A stretch of 64,000 nucleotides of DNA, from assembly GCF_014650335.1 (NCBI RefSeq), contig NZ_BMUT01000010.1, positions 1 to 64,000 on the forward strand. Direction: 5' to 3'. Every line of letters starts with the position of its first letter. Position 1 is the stretch's first letter. This document shows positions 50,289 to 58,315 of the stretch, piece after piece. The notes beneath the pieces were generated by a model. It was not told where the DNA came from. It made no database searches and was given only the letters and a program-made list of their open reading frames with translations. The translations under genes and the position numbers were made by a program. This stretch comes from Streptomyces hiroshimensis. Lineage in GTDB: Bacteria > Actinomycetota > Actinomycetes > Streptomycetales > Streptomycetaceae.

Positions 50289-50401
50289 CAGTCTAACGGG
50301 GAAGTGCAACCGTGATTCCGGGGCCGCCGGGCCGTCCCGTGGCGCCCCGGCCCCCCGTATCCGGGTCCGCGGCCGTTACGCGCCAGGTCAACCGCGCCGG
50401 G

Positions 50402-51067
50402 TCAGGCGAAGGGCCCCGCCTCGGAGACCGCGGCGATGCAGGACGTCCACGGCGCCCCGGGAGCGCAGTGCCGCGCGATCAGCAGGACGCCGGCGCGGTG
50501 GGCCGTGCGGGCCGGGTCGAAGGCGCAGCCGGGTCCCGCCTCGCGGTGCCACCGGAGACCGCCGTCGCCGGGCCCGTAGGCGGTGATCAGCTGCGGGGTG
50601 ACGACGGCCACAGCGCCCGGCTGCGGGCCGAGGAGGTGGAGGGCGGCGAGGCGCGCGGGCCGGGCGGCAGCGCCCGGGACGCCGCGGTGCCAGACGGAGA
50701 GGGCGCCGTCGTGCAGGGCGGTGCCGGTGACGAGGCCGTCGTCCCAGAGGGCGAGGGCGCGGTCGCGGGCGGTGCGGGCCTGGAGCGGGCGGTGGCCCGT
50801 GCGGGCGTACGTCCAGCGGCGGGCGCCGGTGGCCGGGTCGTAGGCCTCCAGGCCGTCCGGGGCGAGGTGCAACCGGGCGGGGGCGTCCGCTGCGCCGCGG
50901 GCGTGCCGGGCGGCGGGGTGCACGGTGAGCCGGTCGCCGAAGGGGGCGGGGCGGGCGTGGTGGGCGGCGGCCAGGAACAGGGCCAGGAGCGCGGTGGCGA
51001 GGAGGAGCGCGAGGGAGGCCGGGGAGGGTGTGCCGCGGCCGTTGTGCACCGTGTCCGCCGTCGCCAT
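50402..51067 (-). CDS. Membrane-anchored PQQ-like beta-propeller fragment protein
   Basis: The 221-residue protein has one N-terminal membrane anchor (LALLLATALLALFLAAAHHA), then beta-rich segments with propeller-type repeats such as GLEAYDPATGARRWTY and VVTPQLITAYGPGDGGLRW. It is shorter than a full PQQ/BamB propeller and ends abruptly with ASCIAAVSEAGPFA-type sequence. I cannot assign a function. AAGGAG is seven bases before ATG. It is divergent from the zinc peptidase. Confidence 0.65.
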   Translation of the reverse strand: MATADTVHNGRGTPSPASLALLLATALLALFLAAAHHARPAPFGDRLTVHPAARHARGAADAPARLHLAPDGLEAYDPATGARRWTYARTGHRPLQARTARDRALALWDDGLVTGTALHDGALSVWHRGVPGAAARPARLAALHLLGPQPGAVAVVTPQLITAYGPGDGGLRWHREAGPGCAFDPARTAHRAGVLLIARHCAPGAPWTSCIAAVSEAGPFA

Positions 51068-51208
51068 GGGGGCACTCCTTCCGTACCGTTTGTCCTGGAT
51101 ATCCGGGCACCGCCGGCCGGCCCCGCCGACACGCCGGACCAGGCACTCCCGCAATAGCCACATATGGGGCGATTCGCCGATACTCAGGAATGGGAAGGCG
51201 GTGGGCGC

Positions 51209-52096
51209 ATGCAGTTCGACGACGACGCGGGGCTGGACACCTCCCAGGTCCAGGACGAGCGCGGGAGCCGGATCCCGGGCGGCGGGGTGACCATCGGGGG
51301 CGGCATCGTCGGGCTGGTCGCCCTCGTCCTCGGGCTGTTCTTCGGCATCGGCCCGCAGGAGCTCGGGCTCACCTCCGAGCCGGCGCCGGGCGGCACCGCG
51401 AGGAGCGACGCCCAGGTCGGCCGGGACTGCAGGACGGGCCAGGACGCCAACGCCCGCGAGGACTGCCGGATCGTCGCCGTGGTCAACAGCGCCCAGTCCT
51501 TCTGGAGCCAGGAGTTCGCCCGCCGCTCGGCCGCGTACACCCCGGCGTCGACCGTCTTCTTCACCGGCCAGGTCCGTACGGCCTGCGGGGCCGCGTCCTC
51601 GGCCGTGGGGCCCTTCTACTGCCCGGCCGACCGGAAGGTCTACCTCGACCTCGGGTTCTTCAACGAGCTGCGGACGAAGTTCGGGGCGAGCGGCGGCCCG
51701 TTCGCGCAGGCCTACGTCGTCGCGCACGAGTACGGGCACCACGTCCAGAACCTGATGGGCACGCTCGGCCGCTCCGAGGACCGCCGCACGGGCGCCGGGA
51801 GCAACGCCGTCAAGGTCGAGCTGCAGGCCGACTGCTACGCGGGGGTCTGGGCCCGGCACGCGACGACGACGCCCGAGAAGTCCACGGGGCGGCCGCTCGT
51901 CAAGCAGCTGACCAAGGCGGACATCGACGACGGCCTGTCGGCGGCGGCGGCCGTCGGCGACGACCGCATCCAGGAGAAGTTCCAGGGCCGGGTGACCCCG
52001 GAGAGCTGGACGCACGGCTCGGCCGCGCAGCGGCAGCAGTGGTTCAACACGGGGTACAGCACGGGGGACATGGCCCGGTGCAACACCTTCCGCTGA
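51209..52096 (+). CDS. YpfJ-type neutral zinc metallopeptidase
   Basis: The 295-residue protein has one transmembrane helix (GGGIVGLVALVLGLFFGIG, residues ~25-45) and an extracytoplasmic catalytic domain with HEYGHHVQNL (zinc HExxH at 173-177) and the third-ligand region GAGSNAVKVELQADCYAGVWA. Family members (YpfJ/KPN_02809) are membrane-tethered metallopeptidases of unknown substrate. Six cysteines may form disulphides outside the cell. It is followed by the VOC gene after 68 bases that contain a GACCGATACCGC repeat. Confidence 0.9.
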   Translation: MQFDDDAGLDTSQVQDERGSRIPGGGVTIGGGIVGLVALVLGLFFGIGPQELGLTSEPAPGGTARSDAQVGRDCRTGQDANAREDCRIVAVVNSAQSFWSQEFARRSAAYTPASTVFFTGQVRTACGAASSAVGPFYCPADRKVYLDLGFFNELRTKFGASGGPFAQAYVVAHEYGHHVQNLMGTLGRSEDRRTGAGSNAVKVELQADCYAGVWARHATTTPEKSTGRPLVKQLTKADIDDGLSAAAAVGDDRIQEKFQGRVTPESWTHGSAAQRQQWFNTGYSTGDMARCNTFR

Positions 52097-52164
52097 CCGG
52101 CACCACCGACCGATACCGCTGACCGGTTCCGCCGACCGATACCGCCGACGAGGAGTGACTTCGG

Positions 52165-52566
52165 ATGACAGGCACACACACGCCGAGCATCTACCCCACG
52201 CTGCTCTACCGCGACGCGAAGGCGGCGATCGCCCAGCTCACCAAGGCGTTCGGCTTCACCCGGGCCGCCCTGTACGAGAGCCAGGACGGCACGGTCCTGC
52301 ACGCCGAACTCGCCTACGGGAACGGCAGGGTGATGATCGGTTCGAAGGGCCGGGTGGGGGTGTTCGCCGAGGCCATGCGCGAGAGCGGGCCGGTGGGCGT
52401 CTACGTCGTGGTCGAGGACACCGACGCGCACTTCCGGAAGGCCGAGAAGAGCGGGGTGGAGATCCTGATGCCGCCGACGGACCAGGAGTACGGCTCGCGG
52501 GACTACATGGCGCGGGACCTGGAGGGGAACGTGTGGAGCTTCGGGACGTACGTCCCGGCGGGGTGA
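52165..52566 (+). CDS. VOC-family glyoxalase/bleomycin-resistance-like protein
   Basis: The 133-residue protein has the VOC beta-alpha-beta-beta-beta fold, with YPTLLYRDAKAAIAQLTKAFGFT at the start and SRDYMARDLEGNVWSFGTY at the end. Such proteins are dioxygenases, isomerases, thiol transferases or metal-dependent antibiotic binders. One expected metal Glu is present in the C-terminal block, but the His set is incomplete. GAGGAG precedes ATG by about 11 bases. Confidence 0.87.
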   Translation: MTGTHTPSIYPTLLYRDAKAAIAQLTKAFGFTRAALYESQDGTVLHAELAYGNGRVMIGSKGRVGVFAEAMRESGPVGVYVVVEDTDAHFRKAEKSGVEILMPPTDQEYGSRDYMARDLEGNVWSFGTYVPAG

Positions 52567-52606
52567 GCCCGGCGCGACCCACGGGAGCCGGCCGGGCTCC
52601 GGACTC

Positions 52607-54019
52607 CTAGGCTCCGCCCGTGTGGACCTGGAAAGCCGCCTTGCGGACGGCCTTGGCCAGGGCCGGATCCGGATGCGCCGCCGCCAGGGCGACCAGCACC
52701 TGCACCGTGCGCGGGTGCCCCACCGCCCGCACCTCCTCCAGCAGCCCCGGCACCGTGCCCTGCACCGCCGAGTCGAGATGCCGCACCAGCAGCCGGCTCT
52801 CCCCGTGGTCGGCGACGGCCGCGGCGGTGTCCACCCACAGCCAGGTGGCCTCCTCGCGGGTGAGCACCTCGGTGGCCTGCTCGGGGTCGCGCCCCTCGTG
52901 CTCGGCGAGCCACAGCAGGGCGTAGGGCCGCAGGCAGGGCTCGTCGACCACGGCCCGCACCGCCGGCTCCGCGGCCGCGCCGACCGCGCGCAGGGCCTCG
53001 AAGGCCAGGCCCCGTACGAGGGCGTCGTCGCCGCGGGCGGCGTCGAGGAGCTCGCTGAGGGCGCTGCCGGCGGGACGGGCGGCGAGCCAGGCGCGGTACT
53101 CGGCGCGGGCCGGGCCCGGGGTGAGGTCGGCGCAGCCGCGCAGCATGGCCTCGGCGGACAGCTCGATGTTGCCCGCGGGGCTCTGGGCGGCGACGCAGAT
53201 CTGCTCCAGCTTGACCCACACCGCCCAGTTGCCGAGCGGGGTCAGCACGGCCTCGGCACCGGGCCCGGTGCCGCCGGGCACGACGAGGGCGCCGACGGAG
53301 GCGAGCCCTTCGAGCGCCCAGGCCAGCAGTTCCTCCAGGGGGTCCTCGTCGGTGGGCGCGGACCGGGCCGGGGGCACCGGCTGGGTACCGTACGGCACTT
53401 CGCAGCGCTCGGCGCGGATCTCGGCGACCCGCTGCTGGAGCAGGTCGAGGAGCATCGCGACGGCGACGGGCCCGGCCGACAGGTGCATGACGGACAGCAG
53501 CTGCGGCGCGGCCTCGACGACCTCGGCGGCCACCGTCGCGTCGGTGCCCGCGGGCGCGGGGTGGGCGAGGGACCAGGCGTCGAAGAGGGCGACCCAGCCG
53601 CGCAGGACGGCGCCGTCGTCGCGGTCCCACGCCTGCAGGCGCCAGCCGGGACGGGCGGTGCCGCCGTGGAGCTCGACGAGCCCGGCGAGGCGGGCGTGGT
53701 CCCAGTCGGTGCGCGCCTGGTGGGGCGTCAGACGCAGGGCCGCGGCGGCCCGCTCGGCCGTCTCCGCGGAGAGCCCGCCGGTGGTGCCGGGGCGCAGGGT
53801 GGCGCCGCGGCCGCGCTCGTCGGCCGCCCAGCGGGCCACGCGGACCGCGCCGGTGAGACAGTTTCTGGCCTGCCGGGCCAGCTCCGCCGGTGCCGGTGTG
53901 CCGGCGGGCGGGCGGGGTGCCGGGCGGGAGCCTCGGTTCGCCACGGCCCGGCGGGCAGCGGCGATCGGCTGTCGGGGGACAAGTCTGAGCCGGGAGTCGC
54001 GCGGAGTACGGGACGTCAC
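52607..54019 (-). CDS. HEAT-repeat-like conserved Streptomyces protein
   Basis: The ~470-residue product has no catalytic motif I know. Its C-terminal half (about 300-470) contains successive helical pairs such as DALVRGLAFEALRAVGAAAEPAVRAVV and HPRTVQVLVALAAAHPDPALAKAVR, consistent with HEAT or armadillo-like repeats. The N-terminal 50 residues are Pro/Arg-rich. Some Streptomyces annotations call it LigA, which is misleading. GTG 54019 (VTSRTPRDSR) is preferred; a TTG at 54055 has no ribosome-binding site. Confidence 0.65.
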   Translation of the reverse strand: MTSRTPRDSRLRLVPRQPIAAARRAVANRGSRPAPRPPAGTPAPAELARQARNCLTGAVRVARWAADERGRGATLRPGTTGGLSAETAERAAAALRLTPHQARTDWDHARLAGLVELHGGTARPGWRLQAWDRDDGAVLRGWVALFDAWSLAHPAPAGTDATVAAEVVEAAPQLLSVMHLSAGPVAVAMLLDLLQQRVAEIRAERCEVPYGTQPVPPARSAPTDEDPLEELLAWALEGLASVGALVVPGGTGPGAEAVLTPLGNWAVWVKLEQICVAAQSPAGNIELSAEAMLRGCADLTPGPARAEYRAWLAARPAGSALSELLDAARGDDALVRGLAFEALRAVGAAAEPAVRAVVDEPCLRPYALLWLAEHEGRDPEQATEVLTREEATWLWVDTAAAVADHGESRLLVRHLDSAVQGTVPGLLEEVRAVGHPRTVQVLVALAAAHPDPALAKAVRKAAFQVHTGGA

Positions 54020-54130
54020 AGGAGCAGTCTTGCCGCTGCCGCTCCGAAAACCCAATCGGAATCAATTGTCCGGTCGTCCGTCATTCACTTCCTGCCGCTG
54101 GATCAGGGCTGCTTGGAGGCTGTAAGGGCG

Positions 54131-55258
54131 TCACATCAGGGGGATGAGGAACCTCCGCAGGGCCTCCTCGTAGCGCCTCGGGGCGGCATTCCACATCGCG
54201 GCGTGCGGGGCCCGGCGGACGGTGTGCAGGACGATCAGATCGGGGCGGCCGGCCGCGAGTTCGCGTGACGTGTGCCACGGTGCGACGGTGTCGTCGGGGC
54301 CGTGGGCGAGGAGCACGGGCACGCTCAGCCGGGCCGGGTCCCGGACCCGGTCCAGCCCGCCGGGGGCCATTCCGGTCCGGCCGCGGGCGGCGTGCAGGGC
54401 GAGCGGGAGCAGCGGGGCGGGCACGCCGCGGGCGGCGGCCAGGGAGTGCAGGGCGGCCGGCCAGTCGAGCACGGGCGAATCCATGACCAGGCCACTGATG
54501 TGCGGGCGCAGGGCGGGGTCGGTGGCGGCCAGCAGCGCCATGGTGGCGCCGGTGGACCAGCCGTGGAGGACGATGCGGCGGGCGCCCTGGGCCACGGCGT
54601 AGCGGACGGCAGCGGCGAGATCGTGCCATTCGGCGAGCCCGAAACGGCTTATTCCGTCCGGTGGCCGGGGGGCTCCGGGGTCGCCCCGGTAGGCGAGGTC
54701 GAGGACCGGCAGCCGCAGGCCGTGCAGGAACGGCATGACGACCATGGGGTGCTCGCGGGTGGCGCCCAGGCCGTGCACGGTGATCACCCAGGTGTCGCGG
54801 GCCGCGGGCAGGAACCAGGCGGGCAGCGGGCCGAGCTCGCCGGGGACCACGACGTCGGCGTGGTCGAGGCCGAGGGCGTCGCGGGGGTTCCCGGCGTGCA
54901 GCTGCGGGGTCAGCCACACCCGGTCGCCGGGCTCGGGCACGCCGCGCGTGACGCGCTCCAGGCGGCGTACGACGCCGTCGGCGGCGTGCGGGACGTCGTG
55001 GACGACGGGGCCGACGACGGCGTGCAGGCCGCTGCCGGTGAGCCCGTAGGTGCCGGGGCGCAGCGAGGCCTGGTCGCGGGTGAGGGTGATGCAGTCGCCG
55101 TCGACGGCGTGGACGGCGAGCCGCGGCTGGTCGGGCGGGGGCCCGCCGGGGACGGCCCGGAGGACTGTATCGGAGGCGTACCGGCCGGCCGCGAGGGCGG
55201 CTGCGCCGGCACCGATCACTGTGACGGCGGCCACGGCTGCCGTGGTCCGTATGCCCAT
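54131..55258 (-). CDS. Membrane-anchored alpha/beta hydrolase
   Basis: The 375-residue protein has an N-terminal signal/anchor helix (TTAAVAAVTVIGAGAAALAAG), then a hydrolase domain with nucleophile elbow HGWSTGATM, acidic residue in LLAHGPDDTVAP and His in RRAPHAAMW. VITVHGLGATREHPMVV is the oxyanion region. It belongs to the broad serine-hydrolase set resembling monoacylglycerol or cell-envelope esterases. The start (MGIRTTAAV) lies about 70 bases from the tandem repeats upstream. Confidence 0.88.
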   Translation of the reverse strand: MGIRTTAAVAAVTVIGAGAAALAAGRYASDTVLRAVPGGPPPDQPRLAVHAVDGDCITLTRDQASLRPGTYGLTGSGLHAVVGPVVHDVPHAADGVVRRLERVTRGVPEPGDRVWLTPQLHAGNPRDALGLDHADVVVPGELGPLPAWFLPAARDTWVITVHGLGATREHPMVVMPFLHGLRLPVLDLAYRGDPGAPRPPDGISRFGLAEWHDLAAAVRYAVAQGARRIVLHGWSTGATMALLAATDPALRPHISGLVMDSPVLDWPAALHSLAAARGVPAPLLPLALHAARGRTGMAPGGLDRVRDPARLSVPVLLAHGPDDTVAPWHTSRELAAGRPDLIVLHTVRRAPHAAMWNAAPRRYEEALRRFLIPLM

Positions 55259-55330
55259 GCTCTCCAGTGTGGGCGGCCGGGGCGACACCGGCCAGTGGAC
55301 GGCGCGGGGCGCCTGCGGCGGGCACTCTGC

Positions 55331-55394
55331 CCGTCGGCCTCTTGCCCCGCCGGCCTCTTGCCCCGCCGGCCTCTTGCCCCGCCGGCCTCTTGTC
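55331..55394. repeat. Tandem repeat, four 16-base units
   Basis: CCGCCGGCCTCTTGCC repeats four times without gaps between the aldolase stop and the hydrolase start (minus strand order aldolase then hydrolase). One substitution each occurs in units 1 and 4. Its expression effect, if any, is unknown. Confidence 0.9.
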
Positions 55395-55452
55395 CCGCCG
55401 CCGCGGCGGGGGTCCACTGCGTGGCGGAGGTCACAGTCGGGTGGCCGGGCGC

Positions 55453-56103
55453 CTACGGGCTCCCGTAGCCGCGGAGTTTTTCCTTGGCTCGTTCGGCCTG
55501 GGCAGGGGTGAGGAGGGTGGGCGCGCGGCCGGGGACCGAGGATGCGGTGAGCCAGACCCGGCACATCCACTCCAGCTGGGCGGTGCGGTCGTAGGCCTGG
55601 TCGAGGCTCGCGCCGTAAGTGAGGGTTCCGTGGTTGCGCAGGAGGCAGCCGGTGCGGCCGGTCAGGGCCTCCAGGGCGTGCTCGGCCAGCTCCTCGCTGC
55701 CGTAGAGGGCGTAGGGGGCGACCCGGACCGGCCCGCCGAGGGCGCCGGCCATGTAGTGGATCAGGGGGAGCTCGTCGACGAGGGTGGAGACGGCCGTGGC
55801 GTGCACGGCGTGCGTGTGCACGATCGCGGCGGCGCCGGTGGCCCGGTAGACCGCGAGGTGCAGGGGGAGCTCGCTGGTGGGGGCCAGATCGCCCAGGAGC
55901 GGGCGGCCCTCCGGATCGACGGCGACCACGTCGCGCGGGGTCAGCCGGTCGTAAGGGATGCCGCTCGGGGTGACGACGACCACGTCCCCGACCCGCGCGG
56001 AGACATTGCCCGAGGTGCCCACCACGAGGCCGTCGGCCGTGGTGCGCCGGGCGGTCGCCACGACGTCGGCCCATGCCCGGCGGATCTCTTCGCTCTCTCT
56101 CAT
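55453..56103 (-). CDS. Class II aldolase/adducin family protein
   Basis: The 216-residue protein has the zinc aldolase features GLVVGTSGNVSARVGD, HTHAVHATAVSTLV and RNHGTLTYGAS. The zinc histidines are in HTHAVH and NHG, with a Glu in TSELPLHLAVY. It resembles L-fuculose-1-phosphate or ribulose-5-phosphate 4-epimerase-type enzymes; the substrate is open. ATG 56103 (MRESEEIRRAW) has GGAGG five bases upstream; an ATG at 56115 is possible. It is divergent from pit and may share the PHO box region. Confidence 0.88.
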   Translation of the reverse strand: MRESEEIRRAWADVVATARRTTADGLVVGTSGNVSARVGDVVVVTPSGIPYDRLTPRDVVAVDPEGRPLLGDLAPTSELPLHLAVYRATGAAAIVHTHAVHATAVSTLVDELPLIHYMAGALGGPVRVAPYALYGSEELAEHALEALTGRTGCLLRNHGTLTYGASLDQAYDRTAQLEWMCRVWLTASSVPGRAPTLLTPAQAERAKEKLRGYGSP

Positions 56104-56158
56104 CCGTCCCTCCATCCGTCCCCCGCCTCCGGTTCGCGTCACTGATCGATCCGATCCA

Positions 56159-56176
56159 GTTCACCTTCCGTTCACC
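56159..56176 (+). promoter_or_regulatory. PHO box upstream of pit
   Basis: GTTCACC occurs at 56159-56165 and again at 56170-56176, an exact 11-base period. This is the direct-repeat unit bound by PhoP in Streptomyces, known to control phosphate genes. It lies 54 bases before the pit start. Confidence 0.8.
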
Positions 56177-56229
56177 CAAGGTATTTACGGTCCACGCTGT
56201 ACTGACCATCGAGCTGATTGCCTGGGTGA

Positions 56230-57474
56230 ATGGAACACATCACGCTTCTCATCGGGATCGTGATCGTCACGGCCTTGGTGTTCGACTTTACGAACGGCTT
56301 CCACGACACGGCCAACGCCATGGCCACCACCATCTCCACCGGCGCCCTCAAGCCCAAGACCGCGGTGGCGATGTCGGCGGTCCTGAACCTCGTCGGGGCG
56401 TTCCTGTCCGTCGAGGTGGCCAAGACCATCTCCGGGGGAATCATCGATGAGACCGCCGGCATCAGACCCGAAGTGATCTTCGCGGGCCTGGTCGGCGCCA
56501 TCGTCTGGAACCTGCTGACCTGGCTCGCCGGGCTCCCCTCCAGCTCCTCGCACGCCCTCTTCGGCGGTCTGATCGGTGCGACGGTCGTCGCCGTCGGCTT
56601 CGACGCGGTCAACACCGACAAGGTCGTCATGAAGGTCCTGATCCCGGCCGTCGCCGCGCCGCTCGTGGCCGGCATCGCCGCCTGGTGCGCGACCCGCCTC
56701 ACCTACCGGCTCGCCAAGGGCCGTGACGAGCGCGACACCGCCAAGGGCTACCGCGCCGGCCAGATCGCCTCGGCCGCCCTGGTCTCCCTCGCCCACGGCA
56801 CCAACGACGCCCAGAAGACGATGGGCGTGATCACCCTCGCCCTCGTCGCCGGCGGCGTCGTCGCCCCGCACTCCGACCCGCCGATGTGGGTCATCGTCTC
56901 CGCGGGCCTGGCCATCGCGCTCGGTACGTACCTGGGCGGCTGGCGCATCATCCAGACCCTCGGCAAGGGCCTCACCGACATCAAGCCCGCCCAGGGCTTC
57001 GCCGCGCAGACCGGCGCCGCGACCGTGATCCTCGCCTCCTCGCACATCGGCTTCGCCCTCTCCACCACCCAGGTCTGCTCCGGCTCGATCATGGGCGCCG
57101 GCCTCGGCCGCAAGGGCGGCGTCGTGCGCTGGTCGACCGCCGGCCGCATGGTCATGGCCTGGGGCCTGACGCTGCCCGCCGCGGGCCTGGTCGCCGGTGG
57201 CGCCGCCCTCCTCGCCGACCAGGGCGACTGGGGCGTCGCGGCGGTCGCCGTCCTCGGCCTGGCCGTCTCCGGCGCGATCTGGCTGGCCTCGCGCCGCAAG
57301 CCCGTCACCCACGGCGACCTGGACTCGCGCGACGCCGTCGCCGACGCCGAGCCGGCCGGTGTCGTCACCGCGGCCCTGCAGGCCGTCGCCCCGCCGCCGG
57401 CCGGTCCGCTGGCCGCCGCGGTCTCCCCCTCCCCCGAGGCCGGGCGGGCTCCTGCCGCCGCCGCGGCGGGCTAA
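56230..57474 (+). CDS. pit: Low-affinity inorganic phosphate transporter
   Basis: The 414-residue PiT-family permease has about ten membrane helices and the paired signature GFHDTANAMATTISTGALKP and LAHGTNDAQKTMGVITLAL that define Na/H-phosphate symporters. It should take up phosphate (often as metal-phosphate). The C-terminus is Pro/Ala-rich. Instead of a DUF47 partner, a small membrane protein gene follows after 19 bases. The PHO box suggests PhoP control. GGGTGA precedes the ATG. Confidence 0.95.
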   Translation: MEHITLLIGIVIVTALVFDFTNGFHDTANAMATTISTGALKPKTAVAMSAVLNLVGAFLSVEVAKTISGGIIDETAGIRPEVIFAGLVGAIVWNLLTWLAGLPSSSSHALFGGLIGATVVAVGFDAVNTDKVVMKVLIPAVAAPLVAGIAAWCATRLTYRLAKGRDERDTAKGYRAGQIASAALVSLAHGTNDAQKTMGVITLALVAGGVVAPHSDPPMWVIVSAGLAIALGTYLGGWRIIQTLGKGLTDIKPAQGFAAQTGAATVILASSHIGFALSTTQVCSGSIMGAGLGRKGGVVRWSTAGRMVMAWGLTLPAAGLVAGGAALLADQGDWGVAAVAVLGLAVSGAIWLASRRKPVTHGDLDSRDAVADAEPAGVVTAALQAVAPPPAGPLAAAVSPSPEAGRAPAAAAAG

Positions 57475-57493
57475 GGCTTAAGGAAGAAACAGC

Positions 57494-57727
57494 ATGCACA
57501 TCGACTGGGCAGCCCTCGGCCAGGTCTTCGGCGTCAGCCTCGTGGTGACGGTCGGACTGGTGGGCATCTTCACCCTCGGCATCGTCGGCACGTCGCCCCG
57601 TACGGGGGGCTCGGCGGACTCGGGTACGGGTGCGGGTACGGGTACGCTCGCGCGCTCCGGTGCGTACGTGTGCTTCGCACTGTGCGCGGCGGCCGTGGGT
57701 TACGGCATCTACCTGATCGTGGCGTAA
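57494..57727 (+). CDS. Small membrane protein linked to pit
   Basis: This 77-residue protein has two transmembrane helices (LGQVFGVSLVVTVGLVGIFTLGIVG and YVCFALCAAAVGYGIYLIV) separated by a Gly/Ser/Thr-rich loop (TGGSADSGTGAGTGTL). AAGGAAG precedes the ATG. It is conserved next to pit in Streptomyces and probably cotranscribed; a role in phosphate transport is inferred from position only. Confidence 0.8.
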   Translation: MHIDWAALGQVFGVSLVVTVGLVGIFTLGIVGTSPRTGGSADSGTGAGTGTLARSGAYVCFALCAAAVGYGIYLIVA

Positions 57728-57756
57728 GCCCCGCGATCCGATCCGATTCGATCCGC

Positions 57757-57788
57757 CCGGCCGGGATCCCTACGGGGGTCCCGGCCGG
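57757..57788 (+). terminator. Terminator with UACG tetraloop
   Basis: CCGGCCGGGATCCC (57757-57770) pairs with GGGGTCCCGGCCGG (57775-57788) with one G-U; the loop TACG is of the stable UNCG class. It closes the pit operon 30 bases after its last stop. Confidence 0.9.
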
Positions 57789-58017
57789 TGTCGTACCCGC
57801 GGGCGGGGCCGGGCGGAGGAGCCCGGCGACCCCGGAACCACCGGAATCACACGCTCCCGTTGCCGCGCGACAGACCCCCGCCGCAACGGCGAACAACCAC
57901 CGCGGCGGAGCCCGGCGGTGCCCGGCGGTGCCATGCCGACCGGCAAGCCCGGCGCCGCCGGGAACGCAGGGCGCCGCCGGCGCGCGCCGTGCGCACTCCC
58001 CGCAGGTCAGGAGTGAG
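57789..58017. other. Intergenic region between pit operon and cobalamin operon
   Basis: No gene is supported. The sequence is GC-rich with short CGGCGG/CCGCCG repeats and palindromes (GGCGCCGCCG) but no clear coding signal. The cobalamin promoter begins at its right edge. Confidence 0.5.
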
Positions 58018-58046
58018 TTGACGGCGCCCGCGGCGCATGGTGGACT
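58018..58046 (+). promoter_or_regulatory. Promoter of the cobalamin operon
   Basis: TTGACG (58018-58023) and TGGACT (58041-58046) are exactly 17 bases apart, giving a predicted start near 58053, at the beginning of the riboswitch. Confidence 0.6.
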
Positions 58047-58205
58047 TCCGGAGCCAAACGGCGACAGCAGAGGAAGCCGGTGTGAATCCGGCGCGGTCCC
58101 GCCACTGTCACCGGGGAGCGTCTCCCCACGCGATGCCACGGCGGCGAGCCGGAAGGCCGGGGCGGCGCGGATCCGGGAGCCAGGAGACTCTGGTCGCCGG
58201 TCACG
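58041..58205 (+). promoter_or_regulatory. Cobalamin (AdoCbl) riboswitch
   Basis: The conserved aptamer core is present: GAGGAAGCCGGTGTGAATCC then GCGCGGTCCCGCCACTG (58074-58110), with the B12-box-like GAGCCAGGAGACTC near the 3' end (58177-58190). Binding of adenosylcobalamin should shut off the cobalamin genes downstream. The expression platform overlaps the Shine-Dalgarno of the leader ORF (58229-58236). Confidence 0.9.
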
Positions 58206-58242
58206 TCGAGCCAGGGCGCGGACCCTGAGTGAGGACACATCC

Positions 58243-58311
58243 ATGCCCGGCGCCCGCCGTCGAACGCCCCGCACACTCCCCTCCCCCCGCCGAGGCGTGA
58301 CGGCGGTCTGA
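58243..58311 (+). CDS. 22-codon leader ORF of the cobalamin operon
   Basis: MPGARRRTPRTLPSPRRGVT ends AV and a TGA, four bases before the cbiB ATG. TGAGGA lies eight bases upstream of its ATG, at the end of the riboswitch. cbiB itself has no independent ribosome-binding site, so the short peptide probably couples riboswitch-controlled initiation to cbiB. The peptide is very basic. Confidence 0.6.
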   Translation: MPGARRRTPRTLPSPRRGVTAV

Positions 58312-58315
58312 TCCG

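Noticed and set aside
55331..55394. CRISPR-like array
   Set aside because: Units are contiguous with no spacers and are only 16 bases long.
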